Part shown: in pieces, positions 30,873 through 37,275 of the stretch
Position numbering within the stretch: the first letter of the stretch is position 1
How the letters are laid out: every line of letters begins with the position of its first letter
Source of the DNA: Bacteroidales bacterium
GTDB lineage: Bacteria; Bacteroidota; Bacteroidia; Bacteroidales; WCHB1-69
Assembly (NCBI GenBank): GCA_023229985.1
Contig: JALNYF010000014.1
Coordinates: 1 to 37,275, forward strand
DNA length: 37,275 bases
Direction: 5' to 3'
Made by a program: the position numbers and the translations under genes
Notes under the pieces: generated by a model
What the model saw: the letters and a program-made list of their open reading frames with translations, nothing else
The model's database searches: none
Told to the model about the DNA's origin: nothing

Positions 30873-31848
30873 ATAATTGCCAACCAATCGCAATAATCGC
30901 CAAAGTAATCACCGTAATTAAAATTTCACGCACTACACTTATCCGCTTGCTCTCAACATAGATGGAAAAAAAGACAGATAACGGAACCAAAAAATATGAA
31001 AACGACTGAGGGAAAGTAACATTTGTCGTAAAAAACATGAACAAAACAGAGATAAACAGCAAATTTAAAGACAATAACTTCTTGCGCGCTACAATCAGCT
31101 TATTGTCAAAAAGTAACTTTAACCTGATTATAATATAGATGATGGATACAACAAATATAGAAATAGCAGCAATAGACCAATAACTGAGCCGAAGAGATAC
31201 AAAAAGAGGAAAACTAAAACGAAATTGAGCATATGTATCCAACAAATCAGCCAAATCACCAATAAAATAATGGTAAGCTATTAAGTAAATGTAAGGAATC
31301 AATAACCCGACAAAAACAATAATAATATCCCGAAACTTATTATAACGATTCACTACTGCCGAAAAAATGACATACAATATCAATAATAATGCGGAAATAT
31401 CATACAACGAAGCAACTCCGATCAGTATACCGGACAATAATACCTTGTTTTTAATATTGGAATCTGAGTAATCGGAATGAAGCAGTAGCAACAATACTAT
31501 CAAAAAATTAATAATAAAAGAAGGCGATAACGGCAAGAAAAAGTTACCTCCGACAAAGAAAATCAGCAACCAAACTGCCGGTAAAAAAGTCCGCGATTCA
31601 ATAAAATTACTATTCATAAAAAAACGCGACAAGAGTATCAACTGAACGATTAACAGCGCAAGAACAATACTCTGCGAAAGCAACTTATATCCGACTAATA
31701 ATTGGTGCAACGAAGTAGCATAAGGCAAGCCCGAACCTGCATTCGTAATCCATTCCGTGCTGGTAAAAAATTGAAATCCAAGTACCCCTAACAGTCCTAT
31801 AATAAGGACGAGCTGAAAAGATTTATTTTTTTGAATCAGATAAAACAT
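30871..31848 (-). CDS. DUF6427-like polytopic membrane protein
   Basis: A 325-residue integral membrane protein with about nine to ten hydrophobic segments. They include FQLVLIIGLLGVLGFQFF, LLIFFVGGNFFLP, FIINFLIVLLLLLHSDYS, KVLLSGILIGVASLYDI, IIIVFVGLLIPYIYLIAYHY and a terminal VITLAIIAIGWQL. The pattern fits the DUF6427 family of Bacteroidota, whose function is unknown. The start is placed at ATG 31848. The longest frame begins at 31899, but a -7 promoter box at 31867-31874 lies within that extension, so the upstream ATGs would not be in the transcript. It forms a single-gene unit ending in the terminator shared with tsf. Confidence 0.65.
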   Translation of the reverse strand: MFYLIQKNKSFQLVLIIGLLGVLGFQFFTSTEWITNAGSGLPYATSLHQLLVGYKLLSQSIVLALLIVQLILLSRFFMNSNFIESRTFLPAVWLLIFFVGGNFFLPLSPSFIINFLIVLLLLLHSDYSDSNIKNKVLLSGILIGVASLYDISALLLILYVIFSAVVNRYNKFRDIIIVFVGLLIPYIYLIAYHYFIGDLADLLDTYAQFRFSFPLFVSLRLSYWSIAAISIFVVSIIYIIIRLKLLFDNKLIVARKKLLSLNLLFISVLFMFFTTNVTFPQSFSYFLVPLSVFFSIYVESKRISVVREILITVITLAIIAIGWQL

Positions 31849-31866
31849 TATGTCATTTTTGAATCG

Positions 31867-31874
31867 CAAAAGTA
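31867..31874 (-). promoter_or_regulatory. -7 promoter element for the DUF6427-like gene
   Basis: The minus strand reads TACTTTTG followed by CGATT, 18 bases before ATG 31848. A TTTG (31900-31897) lies 22 bases upstream as a possible -33 element. Confidence 0.6.
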
Positions 31875-31987
31875 ACATATTTATTTTAATTACACTCAAA
31901 AAATTATGTCTGATTATTGATTCAAAGTAACTAATAATAAATTTACATAAAAAGAAAAATAATATTTTATTATAAAGTTTTTTTTAG

Positions 31988-31995
31988 TATTTTTG
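31988..31995 (+). promoter_or_regulatory. -7 promoter element for the 32045-34872 gene run
   Basis: TATTTTTG followed by CCCTC lies 49 bases before ATG 32045. It is the only clear promoter for the anchored protein, DUF3822, rsmD and membrane protein run. Confidence 0.6.
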
Positions 31996-32044
31996 CCCTC
32001 AAAATTATCGAAATAATCAAATAATATAAAATCACGGAATTAAT

Positions 32045-32818
32045 ATGAAAAGTAGAGTTTTTTTGAGTTCTTTATTAATTGTTATTGCATTAATACTCAC
32101 GTTTTTAGTTGCTAAATCAATTATGAGACCGGCAAAGTTTTCTGAAGTATATAATGAACGTATTTCAATGAATGAAAATAGAATGACCATCATCTCCGAG
32201 TTGCAAAAAATGTATCGAAAAGAAAATGGCGAATTTGCCACGAATGTTGACCAACTCGTGAATTTTTACGAAAAGGGTTCATTTATCGTGACATCTTTGC
32301 AAAAAAATGTTGATTCTATTCCTGAAAAATTATCTATGGAAGAAGCCGAAGCACAAGGTTTTTACAAAAGAATAGAAACCAAGATCTTAGTCAAAGACAA
32401 AATGAAAGACATCTTAGACGATATCAACAAACAAAAGTCATCCCCTATTGAAATGAAAGATTTTCAATACATTCCTTATGGTGACAATCAACAAAAATAT
32501 GAGATCAATATATGCCACACCGATTCCGCGGCGATCAAATATGCTATTTATATTCCCGTTGATGTTCTTCTTCAAAATTTTGACCGTTCCCTCCTTCCCG
32601 AAGATGCCAATATTTTCCAACGCGCAACCAGCAGCCTATTATACAAAGACTTACTTAACGAATCATTGTACTACAAGAAATTAAAAGGAGGTGCTGAAGA
32701 AGATTATAATATGAATCCAAAATGGACGGGATTGCAATTAGGCGATACAGTGAAATATTCTGAAGACATCATCCGAATTAATCTTCCAACTCAGAAGAAA
32801 AATCATTCCGAAGAATAA
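32045..32818 (+). CDS. Uncharacterised N-terminally membrane-anchored protein
   Basis: A 257-residue protein with one N-terminal transmembrane anchor (about residues 5-24, VFLSSLLIVIALILTFLVAK). It is followed by a soluble, charged, probably exported domain. Helical segments such as RMTIISELQKMYRKENGEF and a middle of mixed strands (KYEINICHTDSAAIKYAIYIPVD) are visible. The segment AIRKENGEFATNVDQLVNFYEKG resembles the early helix and loop of type IV pilin-like or G-protein-type exported domains, but I would not assign it. DUF3822 starts 8 bases later, so it belongs to an operon with DUF3822, rsmD and the membrane protein. I do not recognise a family. Confidence 0.75.
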   Translation: MKSRVFLSSLLIVIALILTFLVAKSIMRPAKFSEVYNERISMNENRMTIISELQKMYRKENGEFATNVDQLVNFYEKGSFIVTSLQKNVDSIPEKLSMEEAEAQGFYKRIETKILVKDKMKDILDDINKQKSSPIEMKDFQYIPYGDNQQKYEINICHTDSAAIKYAIYIPVDVLLQNFDRSLLPEDANIFQRATSSLLYKDLLNESLYYKKLKGGAEEDYNMNPKWTGLQLGDTVKYSEDIIRINLPTQKKNHSEE

Positions 32819-32826
32819 TCCCGGAA

Positions 32827-33591
32827 ATGAAATATTTGCCCTGTATTGAACTTGCAACCAATGGATTTGCCTTCTTCAAGGCACTTACCAATTCACATTT
32901 TATATATCAAACTTTTCCAAATGAGAAGTTCAATACATTGTACCAAGAACTGACCGCTTTTTTTGAATTATCAGAAAACGAAAACAGGGAAATTTTAGTT
33001 ACTTTAAACAATAATCAACCTCCGTTGCTGGTGCCATCTGCCCTCTATCACGCCCCCGCCTCTACGTACCTGAAATCCCAATTTGACTTGGAAGATAATG
33101 ATTCCATTTTTAAAGATGATATCGAAGAGTATAAATCTCTCTATTTTTATCCGAATAATAGAATTAGACCACTCACTTCTTCCCCACTGAACCCTTCATT
33201 TCGCCATACAACTTCTGCGCTCTATGAATATCTCCGACAGCATAATCATGCCCATTCCCACAAACTTGTGTTGTTCTTTCGCGACCTTCATACCGTTGAT
33301 TATGTGGCACTAAAAAACGGCAAATTATTGATCATAAACTCTTTTACATACACTTCACAGCATGATGTTCTTTATTTCATTCTAAATTTTGCAAAACAAA
33401 ACGACATCCATGCTGAGGATTTTCTTATTCTCCTTTCGGGCGATGTGGTCACTCCGCAGCCACTTGATGAAATGTTGTCCAAGTACCTTCCTCATGTGGA
33501 ATGGGCAACTTATAATGAAGATATTACCATAGAAACTTCCGACAGACAACCGATAGATCCTTATCAGTGTATTCACTTATTACCCTTTTAA
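32827..33591 (+). CDS. DUF3822 family protein
   Basis: A 254-residue cytoplasmic protein matching DUF3822, a Bacteroidota family with an actin-like/ASKHA-type look and no known function. Supporting segments are an opening strand-turn-strand, VPSALYHAPASTYLKSQFDL, LVLFFRDLHTVDYVALKNGKLLIINSF, the HDVLYFILNFAKQ helix, and LSGDV. rsmD starts 10 bases downstream. DUF3822 next to rsmD is a recurrent pairing in this phylum as I recall, which suggests a link to rRNA modification or ribosome assembly, but this is only context. Confidence 0.78.
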   Translation: MKYLPCIELATNGFAFFKALTNSHFIYQTFPNEKFNTLYQELTAFFELSENENREILVTLNNNQPPLLVPSALYHAPASTYLKSQFDLEDNDSIFKDDIEEYKSLYFYPNNRIRPLTSSPLNPSFRHTTSALYEYLRQHNHAHSHKLVLFFRDLHTVDYVALKNGKLLIINSFTYTSQHDVLYFILNFAKQNDIHAEDFLILLSGDVVTPQPLDEMLSKYLPHVEWATYNEDITIETSDRQPIDPYQCIHLLPF

Positions 33592-33601
33592 TTAACTGTA
33601 T

Positions 33602-34174
33602 ATGAGAATAATAGGAGGTAAAAATAAAGGAAGGAGAATTGTGGCACCTACGAATTTGCCGGTGCGCCCAACCACAGATTTAGGCAAAGAGAGTCTGTTC
33701 AATATTCTTAATAACTACTTCTATTTCAATAATATTACGGTGATGGATTTATTTGCCGGCACGGGGAATATCAGTTTTGAATTTGCCTCCCGCGATGCCA
33801 TTTCCGTTCTTGCCATTGATGAACATCAACCTTGCATTGATTTTATCAAAAAAACGGCGGCTCAACTGCAATATACCAATCTCACTGCCATTAAAGCCGA
33901 TGCCTTTCAATATTTGGAACGCCATCGCCAACCTGTCAATATCATCTTTGCCGATCCTCCTTACGATTTGGAAAATATAGAAAAAATTCCGGAAATTGTT
34001 TTTAGCAGAGGACTGTTAAAACCAGATGGCTGGCTGATTATTGAACATGCAAAAAACCAGGATTTTTCCAAACATGACAATTTCTACCAACAGCGTAATT
34101 ACGGAAAATTGAATTTTTCATTCTTTAGCAATTTCACGGAAAAATCTGCGAATAATAGCGAAGAAAAAGAATAA
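33602..34174 (+). CDS. rsmD: 16S rRNA (guanine966-N2)-methyltransferase
   Basis: RsmD methylates G966 of 16S rRNA in the assembled 30S subunit using SAM. The 190-residue length is typical. The N-terminal MRIIGGKNKGRRI and RPTTDLGKESLFNIL are family signatures. VMDLFAGTGNISFEFASR is the SAM-binding motif I, AIDEH the acidic strand end, and IIFADPPYDL the catalytic DPPY near residues 119-122. It overlaps nothing and is spaced 10 bases from DUF3822 and 11 from the next membrane protein gene. Confidence 0.94.
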   Translation: MRIIGGKNKGRRIVAPTNLPVRPTTDLGKESLFNILNNYFYFNNITVMDLFAGTGNISFEFASRDAISVLAIDEHQPCIDFIKKTAAQLQYTNLTAIKADAFQYLERHRQPVNIIFADPPYDLENIEKIPEIVFSRGLLKPDGWLIIEHAKNQDFSKHDNFYQQRNYGKLNFSFFSNFTEKSANNSEEKE

Positions 34175-34185
34175 ATATAGAATTA

Positions 34186-34872
34186 ATGAAGAGAATCACT
34201 GATATAGTTGTCGTTGCGATTATAGTAGGCATAGTTTCTGTTTTTGCTTTTATACCGGCGGCTTTACAAGGTTTTAACACGCTAACCACCGAGCACGGGA
34301 TGTTAATGAGTTTTGGCAAGTTTGCCATTTTGGCTACTTTTGGCGAAATGCTGGCACTTCGGATTCGGAAAGGGCATTACGCCGAAAAAGGTTTTGGGAT
34401 TCTCCCCCGCATGCTGGTATGGGGAATTTTAGGCATGGGCATTGCGATGTCAATGATGATTTTTAAAGCCGGAACCGTCCAATTTCTTAACAACTTGGGG
34501 TTGGAACAAGCGGCAGATTGGTTTGCCGGAGATCTGAGTTGGGGAAAATTATTTGTTGCTTTTTGTGTCAGTGTCTTGATGAATAGTATTTTTGCGCCCG
34601 TTTTCATGACGCTGCATAAAATTACCGATATTCACATTCAAGAAACGGGAGGGACACTTCGCGGTTTTTTCTCACGTCCCATCGCATTTCAGAATATTTT
34701 AGCTAATAAAATTAATTGGAATATCCAATGGGGATTTATTTTTAAAAAGACGATTCCCCTCTTTTGGTATCCCGCACATACCATTACTTTTTTGCTGCCC
34801 GGCAACTATCAAGTGCTTTTTGCAGCCGCATTGGGAGTTGTTTTAGGACTGATTTTAAGTATTAAAAAATAG
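34186..34872 (+). CDS. Polytopic membrane protein of unknown function
   Basis: A 228-residue protein with five or so hydrophobic segments: IVVVAIIVGIVSVFAFIPA, LMSFGKFAILATFGEMLAL, LVWGILGMGIAMSMMIF, LFVAFCVSVLMNSIFAPVFM, and the C-terminal TITFLLPGNYQVLFAAALGVVLG. The C-terminal part (NWNIQWGFIFKKTIPLFWYPAHTITFLLPG) faintly recalls the Mpv17/PMP22 pattern, but I do not commit to that. It closes the 32045-34872 gene run and converges with tsaC, with only 24 bases between them and no clear terminator. Confidence 0.7.
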   Translation: MKRITDIVVVAIIVGIVSVFAFIPAALQGFNTLTTEHGMLMSFGKFAILATFGEMLALRIRKGHYAEKGFGILPRMLVWGILGMGIAMSMMIFKAGTVQFLNNLGLEQAADWFAGDLSWGKLFVAFCVSVLMNSIFAPVFMTLHKITDIHIQETGGTLRGFFSRPIAFQNILANKINWNIQWGFIFKKTIPLFWYPAHTITFLLPGNYQVLFAAALGVVLGLILSIKK

Positions 34873-34896
34873 AAAAAATTCAATTTTACTTCACAT

Positions 34897-35460
34897 TTAT
34901 TCGCGAATAACGGCAAAGTTGTAATTATCAATAAAGCGAATAATACGTGACGGTTTATAATCGGTAGAATCGTTGTATTCAAGCGGAACTATATAATCGA
35001 CACTGTCCAAGATTTTCTCTGAAATATCAGAAAAAATGGCAGGTGCAGGCGAATCAGAAATATTGGCAGAAGTGGATACCAATGGACGGTTCAGTCGTTG
35101 GATCAGTCGTTTGCAAAAACAATCTCTGACAATACGAATAGCAATACTGCCGTCGCGCGGAATCATTATTTGGGGCAGATTATAGGCAGAAGGATAAATA
35201 AAAGTGGTAGGACGTTCCACATTGGGCAATAAATCCCAAGCAATTAAAGGAATATGCTCAACATAAAGAGGTAATTTTTCAATTTGATCCAATAAAACCA
35301 ACATATTCTTACTTTCCTGCCGCTGTTTGATTCGATAAATCTTCTCAACGGCACGCTCATTGGTAGCATCACAGCCAAGCCCCCAAACTGTATCTGTCGG
35401 ATAGAGAATGACTTTCCCTTCTAATAACAGCTCCACACATTTTTGAATTTCTTCCTGCAT
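34897..35460 (-). CDS. tsaC: L-threonylcarbamoyladenylate synthase (TsaC/YwlC/Sua5)
   Basis: The enzyme makes threonylcarbamoyl-AMP from threonine, bicarbonate and ATP, the first step of tRNA t6A37 formation. The 187-residue protein is the short TsaC type without the Sua5 domain. The N-terminal LLLEGKVILYPTDTVWGLGCDATN and the KIYRIKQRQESKNMLVL block contain the ligand-binding motif. Later come the RPTTFIYP segment, GSIAIRIVRD and PLVSTSANISDSP. The order YPTDTVWG, R-P-T, STSAN is diagnostic. It has its own promoter at 35480-35487, and the other t6A genes are not in the window. Confidence 0.94.
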   Translation of the reverse strand: MQEEIQKCVELLLEGKVILYPTDTVWGLGCDATNERAVEKIYRIKQRQESKNMLVLLDQIEKLPLYVEHIPLIAWDLLPNVERPTTFIYPSAYNLPQIMIPRDGSIAIRIVRDCFCKRLIQRLNRPLVSTSANISDSPAPAIFSDISEKILDSVDYIVPLEYNDSTDYKPSRIIRFIDNYNFAVIRE

Positions 35461-35479
35461 AGTGCAATTTTTTACGGCG

Positions 35480-35487
35480 CAAAATTA
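35480..35487 (-). promoter_or_regulatory. -7 promoter element for tsaC
   Basis: The minus strand reads TAATTTTG followed by CGCCG, 19 bases before the tsaC ATG. No clear -33 element. Confidence 0.6.
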
Positions 35488-35533
35488 CAATTATTTTTTT
35501 ATATAAAATGATAAATAATTCTCTTTAAATAAA

Positions 35534-35565
35534 ATGCTCATTTGCCCTTTCGGACAAATGAGCAT
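35534..35565 (-). terminator. Intrinsic terminator of the minus-strand T9SS gene
   Basis: An 11-bp stem (35534-35544 with 35555-35565) extended past one mismatch by CC/GG has the loop TTTC. On the minus strand it is followed by a T-rich run. It lies 22 bases beyond the stop of the 285-residue T9SS gene. Confidence 0.82.
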
Positions 35566-35587
35566 CAACCAATAAAAATTATAGAAA

Positions 35588-36445
35588 TTATTGTTTAACG
35601 ATTTTAACCATTTCAGTAGCTTTCAAATCATTCCATCTGATGAAATAAATTCCTGATTTTAAGTTTGTTAAATCGAGAATCATTCGATTATCCAAGATGG
35701 TGGCAGGCATATTGACCAATCTGCCGGAGAAGTCGAAAGCGGAAAATTGATTCATATTGATGTCTTGTTCGGCTTCGATAGTCACAAAATCAGTGGCAGG
35801 AACAGGAAATACATTGAAATTGGCGTCATTGTTTTCGGCAATTCCCACTCCGGTATTTCCGGCAGGGATAGCAACGCCGGTATTTTCGTATGCACATTCC
35901 AACCATTGTGCATCATAACCACCTGAAGTATTTGTGGTCATTCTTACTTTCGCCCAACCATAGTACATGCTTCCGTTTAACAGAAAACGAAATCCCACAT
36001 ATGAATCTGCATTCAAAGGTAAAAGTGGAATATCGTTCTCCATATTATTGATTAAATAGGCATCTCCCCATCCAAGCCAATTACCATTGGCTCCAATAGA
36101 AGTATTAGCGGACAATGATTGTACCAAATCCCAACCACTGTCGGCAGTACCTGCAGCCCAAACGTTATTGCCATTGTCGCCGCCAACGAAAATTATCGTA
36201 CAATATGGGCATTGAGCGTTGGAATTTGAAATCATGAAACCATCAGTTAAGGAAAACTCGAGCGTCCCGTCATTGTTGAAATCAATGCCATAAGCCTGAC
36301 TACTATTATTATTGTAATCCACATACGTACCGTTTCCGATTGTTCCGATAACCACTCCTGCGCGCAAAGAGGTGAAACTTGTCAATGCCGCTACCGCCAA
36401 TAATACCACAAAAATTCTTTTAAAATTTGAAATTCTTTTACTCAT
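35588..36445 (-). CDS. Short T9SS cargo protein
   Basis: A 285-residue predicted secreted protein. A signal peptide covers about residues 1-29 (FVVLLAVAALTSFTSLRAG). The mature domain has YVDYNNN, then the GIDFNNDGTLEFSL segment that looks like a calcium-binding loop, two Cys in AQCPYC, and SYVGFRFLLNGSMYYGWAKVRM, a strand pair recurring in Bacteroidota surface proteins. The C-terminal 75 residues are a T9SS type A sorting domain (FNVFPVPATDFVTIEA ... GRLVNM ... SGIYFIRW ... MVKIVKQ). No enzymatic motif is seen. No convincing TAnnTTTG box was found in its leader, although TAACTTTA occurs close to the start. It ends at a good terminator. Confidence 0.83.
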   Translation of the reverse strand: MSKRISNFKRIFVVLLAVAALTSFTSLRAGVVIGTIGNGTYVDYNNNSSQAYGIDFNNDGTLEFSLTDGFMISNSNAQCPYCTIIFVGGDNGNNVWAAGTADSGWDLVQSLSANTSIGANGNWLGWGDAYLINNMENDIPLLPLNADSYVGFRFLLNGSMYYGWAKVRMTTNTSGGYDAQWLECAYENTGVAIPAGNTGVGIAENNDANFNVFPVPATDFVTIEAEQDINMNQFSAFDFSGRLVNMPATILDNRMILDLTNLKSGIYFIRWNDLKATEMVKIVKQ

Positions 36446-36544
36446 ATAGATAAAGTTTTAAAGTTAATAATGCGATACTGACAAAGAAACCGAAAATATG
36501 TTGCCATCTACAAGTTCAATTAGTAAAGTTATAAAAAATAGTAT

Positions 36545-36552
36545 TACATTTG
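36545..36552 (+). promoter_or_regulatory. -7 promoter element for crcB
   Basis: TACATTTG followed by CACG lies 64 bases before the crcB ATG. The leader shows no fluoride riboswitch signature. Confidence 0.58.
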
Positions 36553-36616
36553 CACGTGTTTTCATGTCGAAACAAATCAATCATGAATTTTTTATAACTA
36601 ATTTATTATCAATATA

Positions 36617-36997
36617 ATGCTGAAAGATTTTTTATTAGTAGGAATAGGCGGCGGCATCGGGAGTATGCTTCGTTATGGAATAATGTTACTTGCAAAATTT
36701 TTTACTTTTCCCTCAACCGTTGGAACAATTTTCGTGAATATTGTCGGTTCGTTAGTGATTGGGGTTTTGCTGGCGACATGTGATAAAAACAGTTGGCAAT
36801 TGTTGTTAGCCATTGGATTGTGCGGTGGGTTTACGACTTTTTCGACTTTTTCGTCACAAACGGTTGAGCTATTGAGAAGCGGTCAGACTTTCACAGGGAT
36901 AGTTTATATAGTAAGTTCGGTCGTGCTATGTCTTATGGCGGTATGGGCAGGTTTGTATGTAGGAGAAAAAATCATGCAGGCGTCGGTTGTGGGATAA
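36617..36997 (+). CDS. crcB: Fluoride channel CrcB/Fluc
   Basis: A 126-residue, four-helix membrane protein that exports fluoride as a dual-topology dimer. Signatures are GIGGGIGSMLRYG at the N-terminus, GTIFVNIVGSLVIGVLL in helix 2 with the conserved Asn, and the GLCGGFTTFSTFSSQ segment in helix 3 with the Phe and Ser/Thr residues of the pore. A fourth hydrophobic helix, VYIVSSVVLCLMAVWAGLYVG, follows. The length matches the family, and a single copy suggests a homodimer. The dispersed repeat B lies about 45 bases downstream. Confidence 0.95.
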   Translation: MLKDFLLVGIGGGIGSMLRYGIMLLAKFFTFPSTVGTIFVNIVGSLVIGVLLATCDKNSWQLLLAIGLCGGFTTFSTFSSQTVELLRSGQTFTGIVYIVSSVVLCLMAVWAGLYVGEKIMQASVVG

Positions 36998-37040
36998 TTT
37001 TAAGAGACAAACTTTTGCGGTGCATATGAGTATTTTGGCG

Positions 37041-37204
37041 AGAATGTGTGCGTTTGTTTGCGAGAGGGATGGGAGCGGATACCCCGCAGCAGCGGCGGAA
37101 TCATGAGAATAAAAGATGTTTTTTAATTCCGCTGCGAGGAGTATAAGCGGACAGCCCAACGGCGTGCGTGGGACGAAGGGCGGGAAGCCGCTCGCCCAAA
37201 AAAG
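37041..37204 (+). repeat. GC-rich dispersed structured repeat, copy B
   Basis: It carries the same 21-base block as copy A (37067-37087), then a hairpin between 37089-37101 and 37126-37135. The block around GGAGTATAAGCGGACAGCC, an ACGGC motif and an ending of CGCCC plus six A follow. Copy A at 10786-10962 is on the opposite strand. Between the blocks the sequences differ strongly, yet both fold into a hairpin at the same place. An overlapping open frame (36926-37243, minus strand) is judged spurious. Boundaries are approximate. Confidence 0.8.
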
Positions 37205-37266
37205 AAATGAAAAACAAATTGTCCAAAAAAAGTTCAGAATCACCCAAGAAGCTCAAAAAATATCCG

Positions 37267-37274
37267 TAAATTTG
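37267..37274 (+). promoter_or_regulatory. -7 promoter element at the right edge
   Basis: TAAATTTG followed by C at the last base fits the -7 consensus. It probably drives a plus-strand gene that begins beyond the window. Confidence 0.45.
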
Positions 37275-37275
37275 C

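Noticed and set aside
34897..34910. 14-base perfect palindrome at the tsaC stop
   Set aside because: It encodes the last codons of TsaC (VIRE-stop) and has no loop. Chance self-complementarity is the simplest explanation.
36446..36616. Fluoride riboswitch upstream of crcB
   Set aside because: The leader is AT-rich and lacks the conserved GG-GATGG and pairing elements of the fluoride riboswitch.
36926..37243. 105-codon minus-strand open frame at the right end
   Set aside because: It covers repeat B and the end of crcB. Its product is low in normal protein character, and it has no promoter or homologue known to me.
1..37275. Mobile element, prophage or defence island
   Set aside because: No transposase, integrase, recombinase, restriction, toxin-antitoxin or phage structural gene was seen on either strand, and no target-site duplications or tRNA attachment sites were found.

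Overview
The window looks like chromosomal DNA of a member of the Bacteroidota, probably Bacteroidales-like or a related T9SS-bearing lineage. Three observations support this. Many gene starts are preceded by the phylum's -7 promoter element TAnnTTTG, usually followed by C. Three predicted exported proteins carry type IX secretion (T9SS, Por) C-terminal sorting domains. Several families are typical of the phylum: a 322-residue NusB, DUF349, THUMP-like methyltransferase, DUF4476, DUF6427 and DUF3822. The coding part is AT-rich. I see no rRNA, tRNA, CRISPR array, transposase, integrase or phage gene.

Layout. 1-2895: the end of agmatinase (speB), then a compact nusB / DUF1573 lipoprotein / yajC / short YbbR-like run with overlapping genes. 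3013-6512: a DUF349 protein with a freshly duplicated acidic N-terminal repeat, followed 8 bp later by a THUMP-like SAM methyltransferase. 6699-10592 (minus): a 1297-residue T9SS cargo protein built from repeated chitobiase-C-like and OB-like modules. 10593-11244: the only long gene-free stretch, holding a GC-rich dispersed repeat. 11245-14551: a His/Asn-rich DUF4476 protein (plus), then pyrD, yggS and a DUF4412/GLPGLI-like protein (minus). 14689-20305: gcvT, a class III aminotransferase, rimO, a TerB-DnaJ membrane protein and a second T9SS cargo. 20453-25203: apt, ilvE, a tiny lipoprotein, an orphan family 5 solute-binding lipoprotein and class II aldolase (fbaA). 25261-27594 (minus): penicillin-binding protein 1A. 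27754-30820: a 56-residue protein, then the translation cluster rplM-rpsI-rpsB-tsf with candidate leader hairpins. 30871-36997: a DUF6427 membrane protein (minus), an uncharacterised anchored protein, DUF3822, rsmD, a membrane protein, tsaC (minus), a third T9SS cargo (minus) and the fluoride channel crcB. The end of the window carries a second copy of the dispersed repeat.

Most genes are housekeeping functions: translation and rRNA/tRNA modification (rplM, rpsI, rpsB, tsf, rimO, rsmD, tsaC, nusB), nucleotide metabolism (pyrD, apt), amino-acid metabolism (gcvT, ilvE, speB), glycolysis (fbaA) and cell envelope (mrcA, yajC, lipoproteins). I do not see a multi-gene defence, biosynthetic or mobile system. 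The most unusual signal is the pair of GC-rich intergenic elements at about 10786-10962 and 37041-37204. They share exact sequence blocks and the same hairpin position, but the hairpin arms differ in sequence while remaining self-complementary. This suggests a structured repeat or RNA family. Several start codons were moved downstream because a promoter box or hairpin lies inside the longest open frame.
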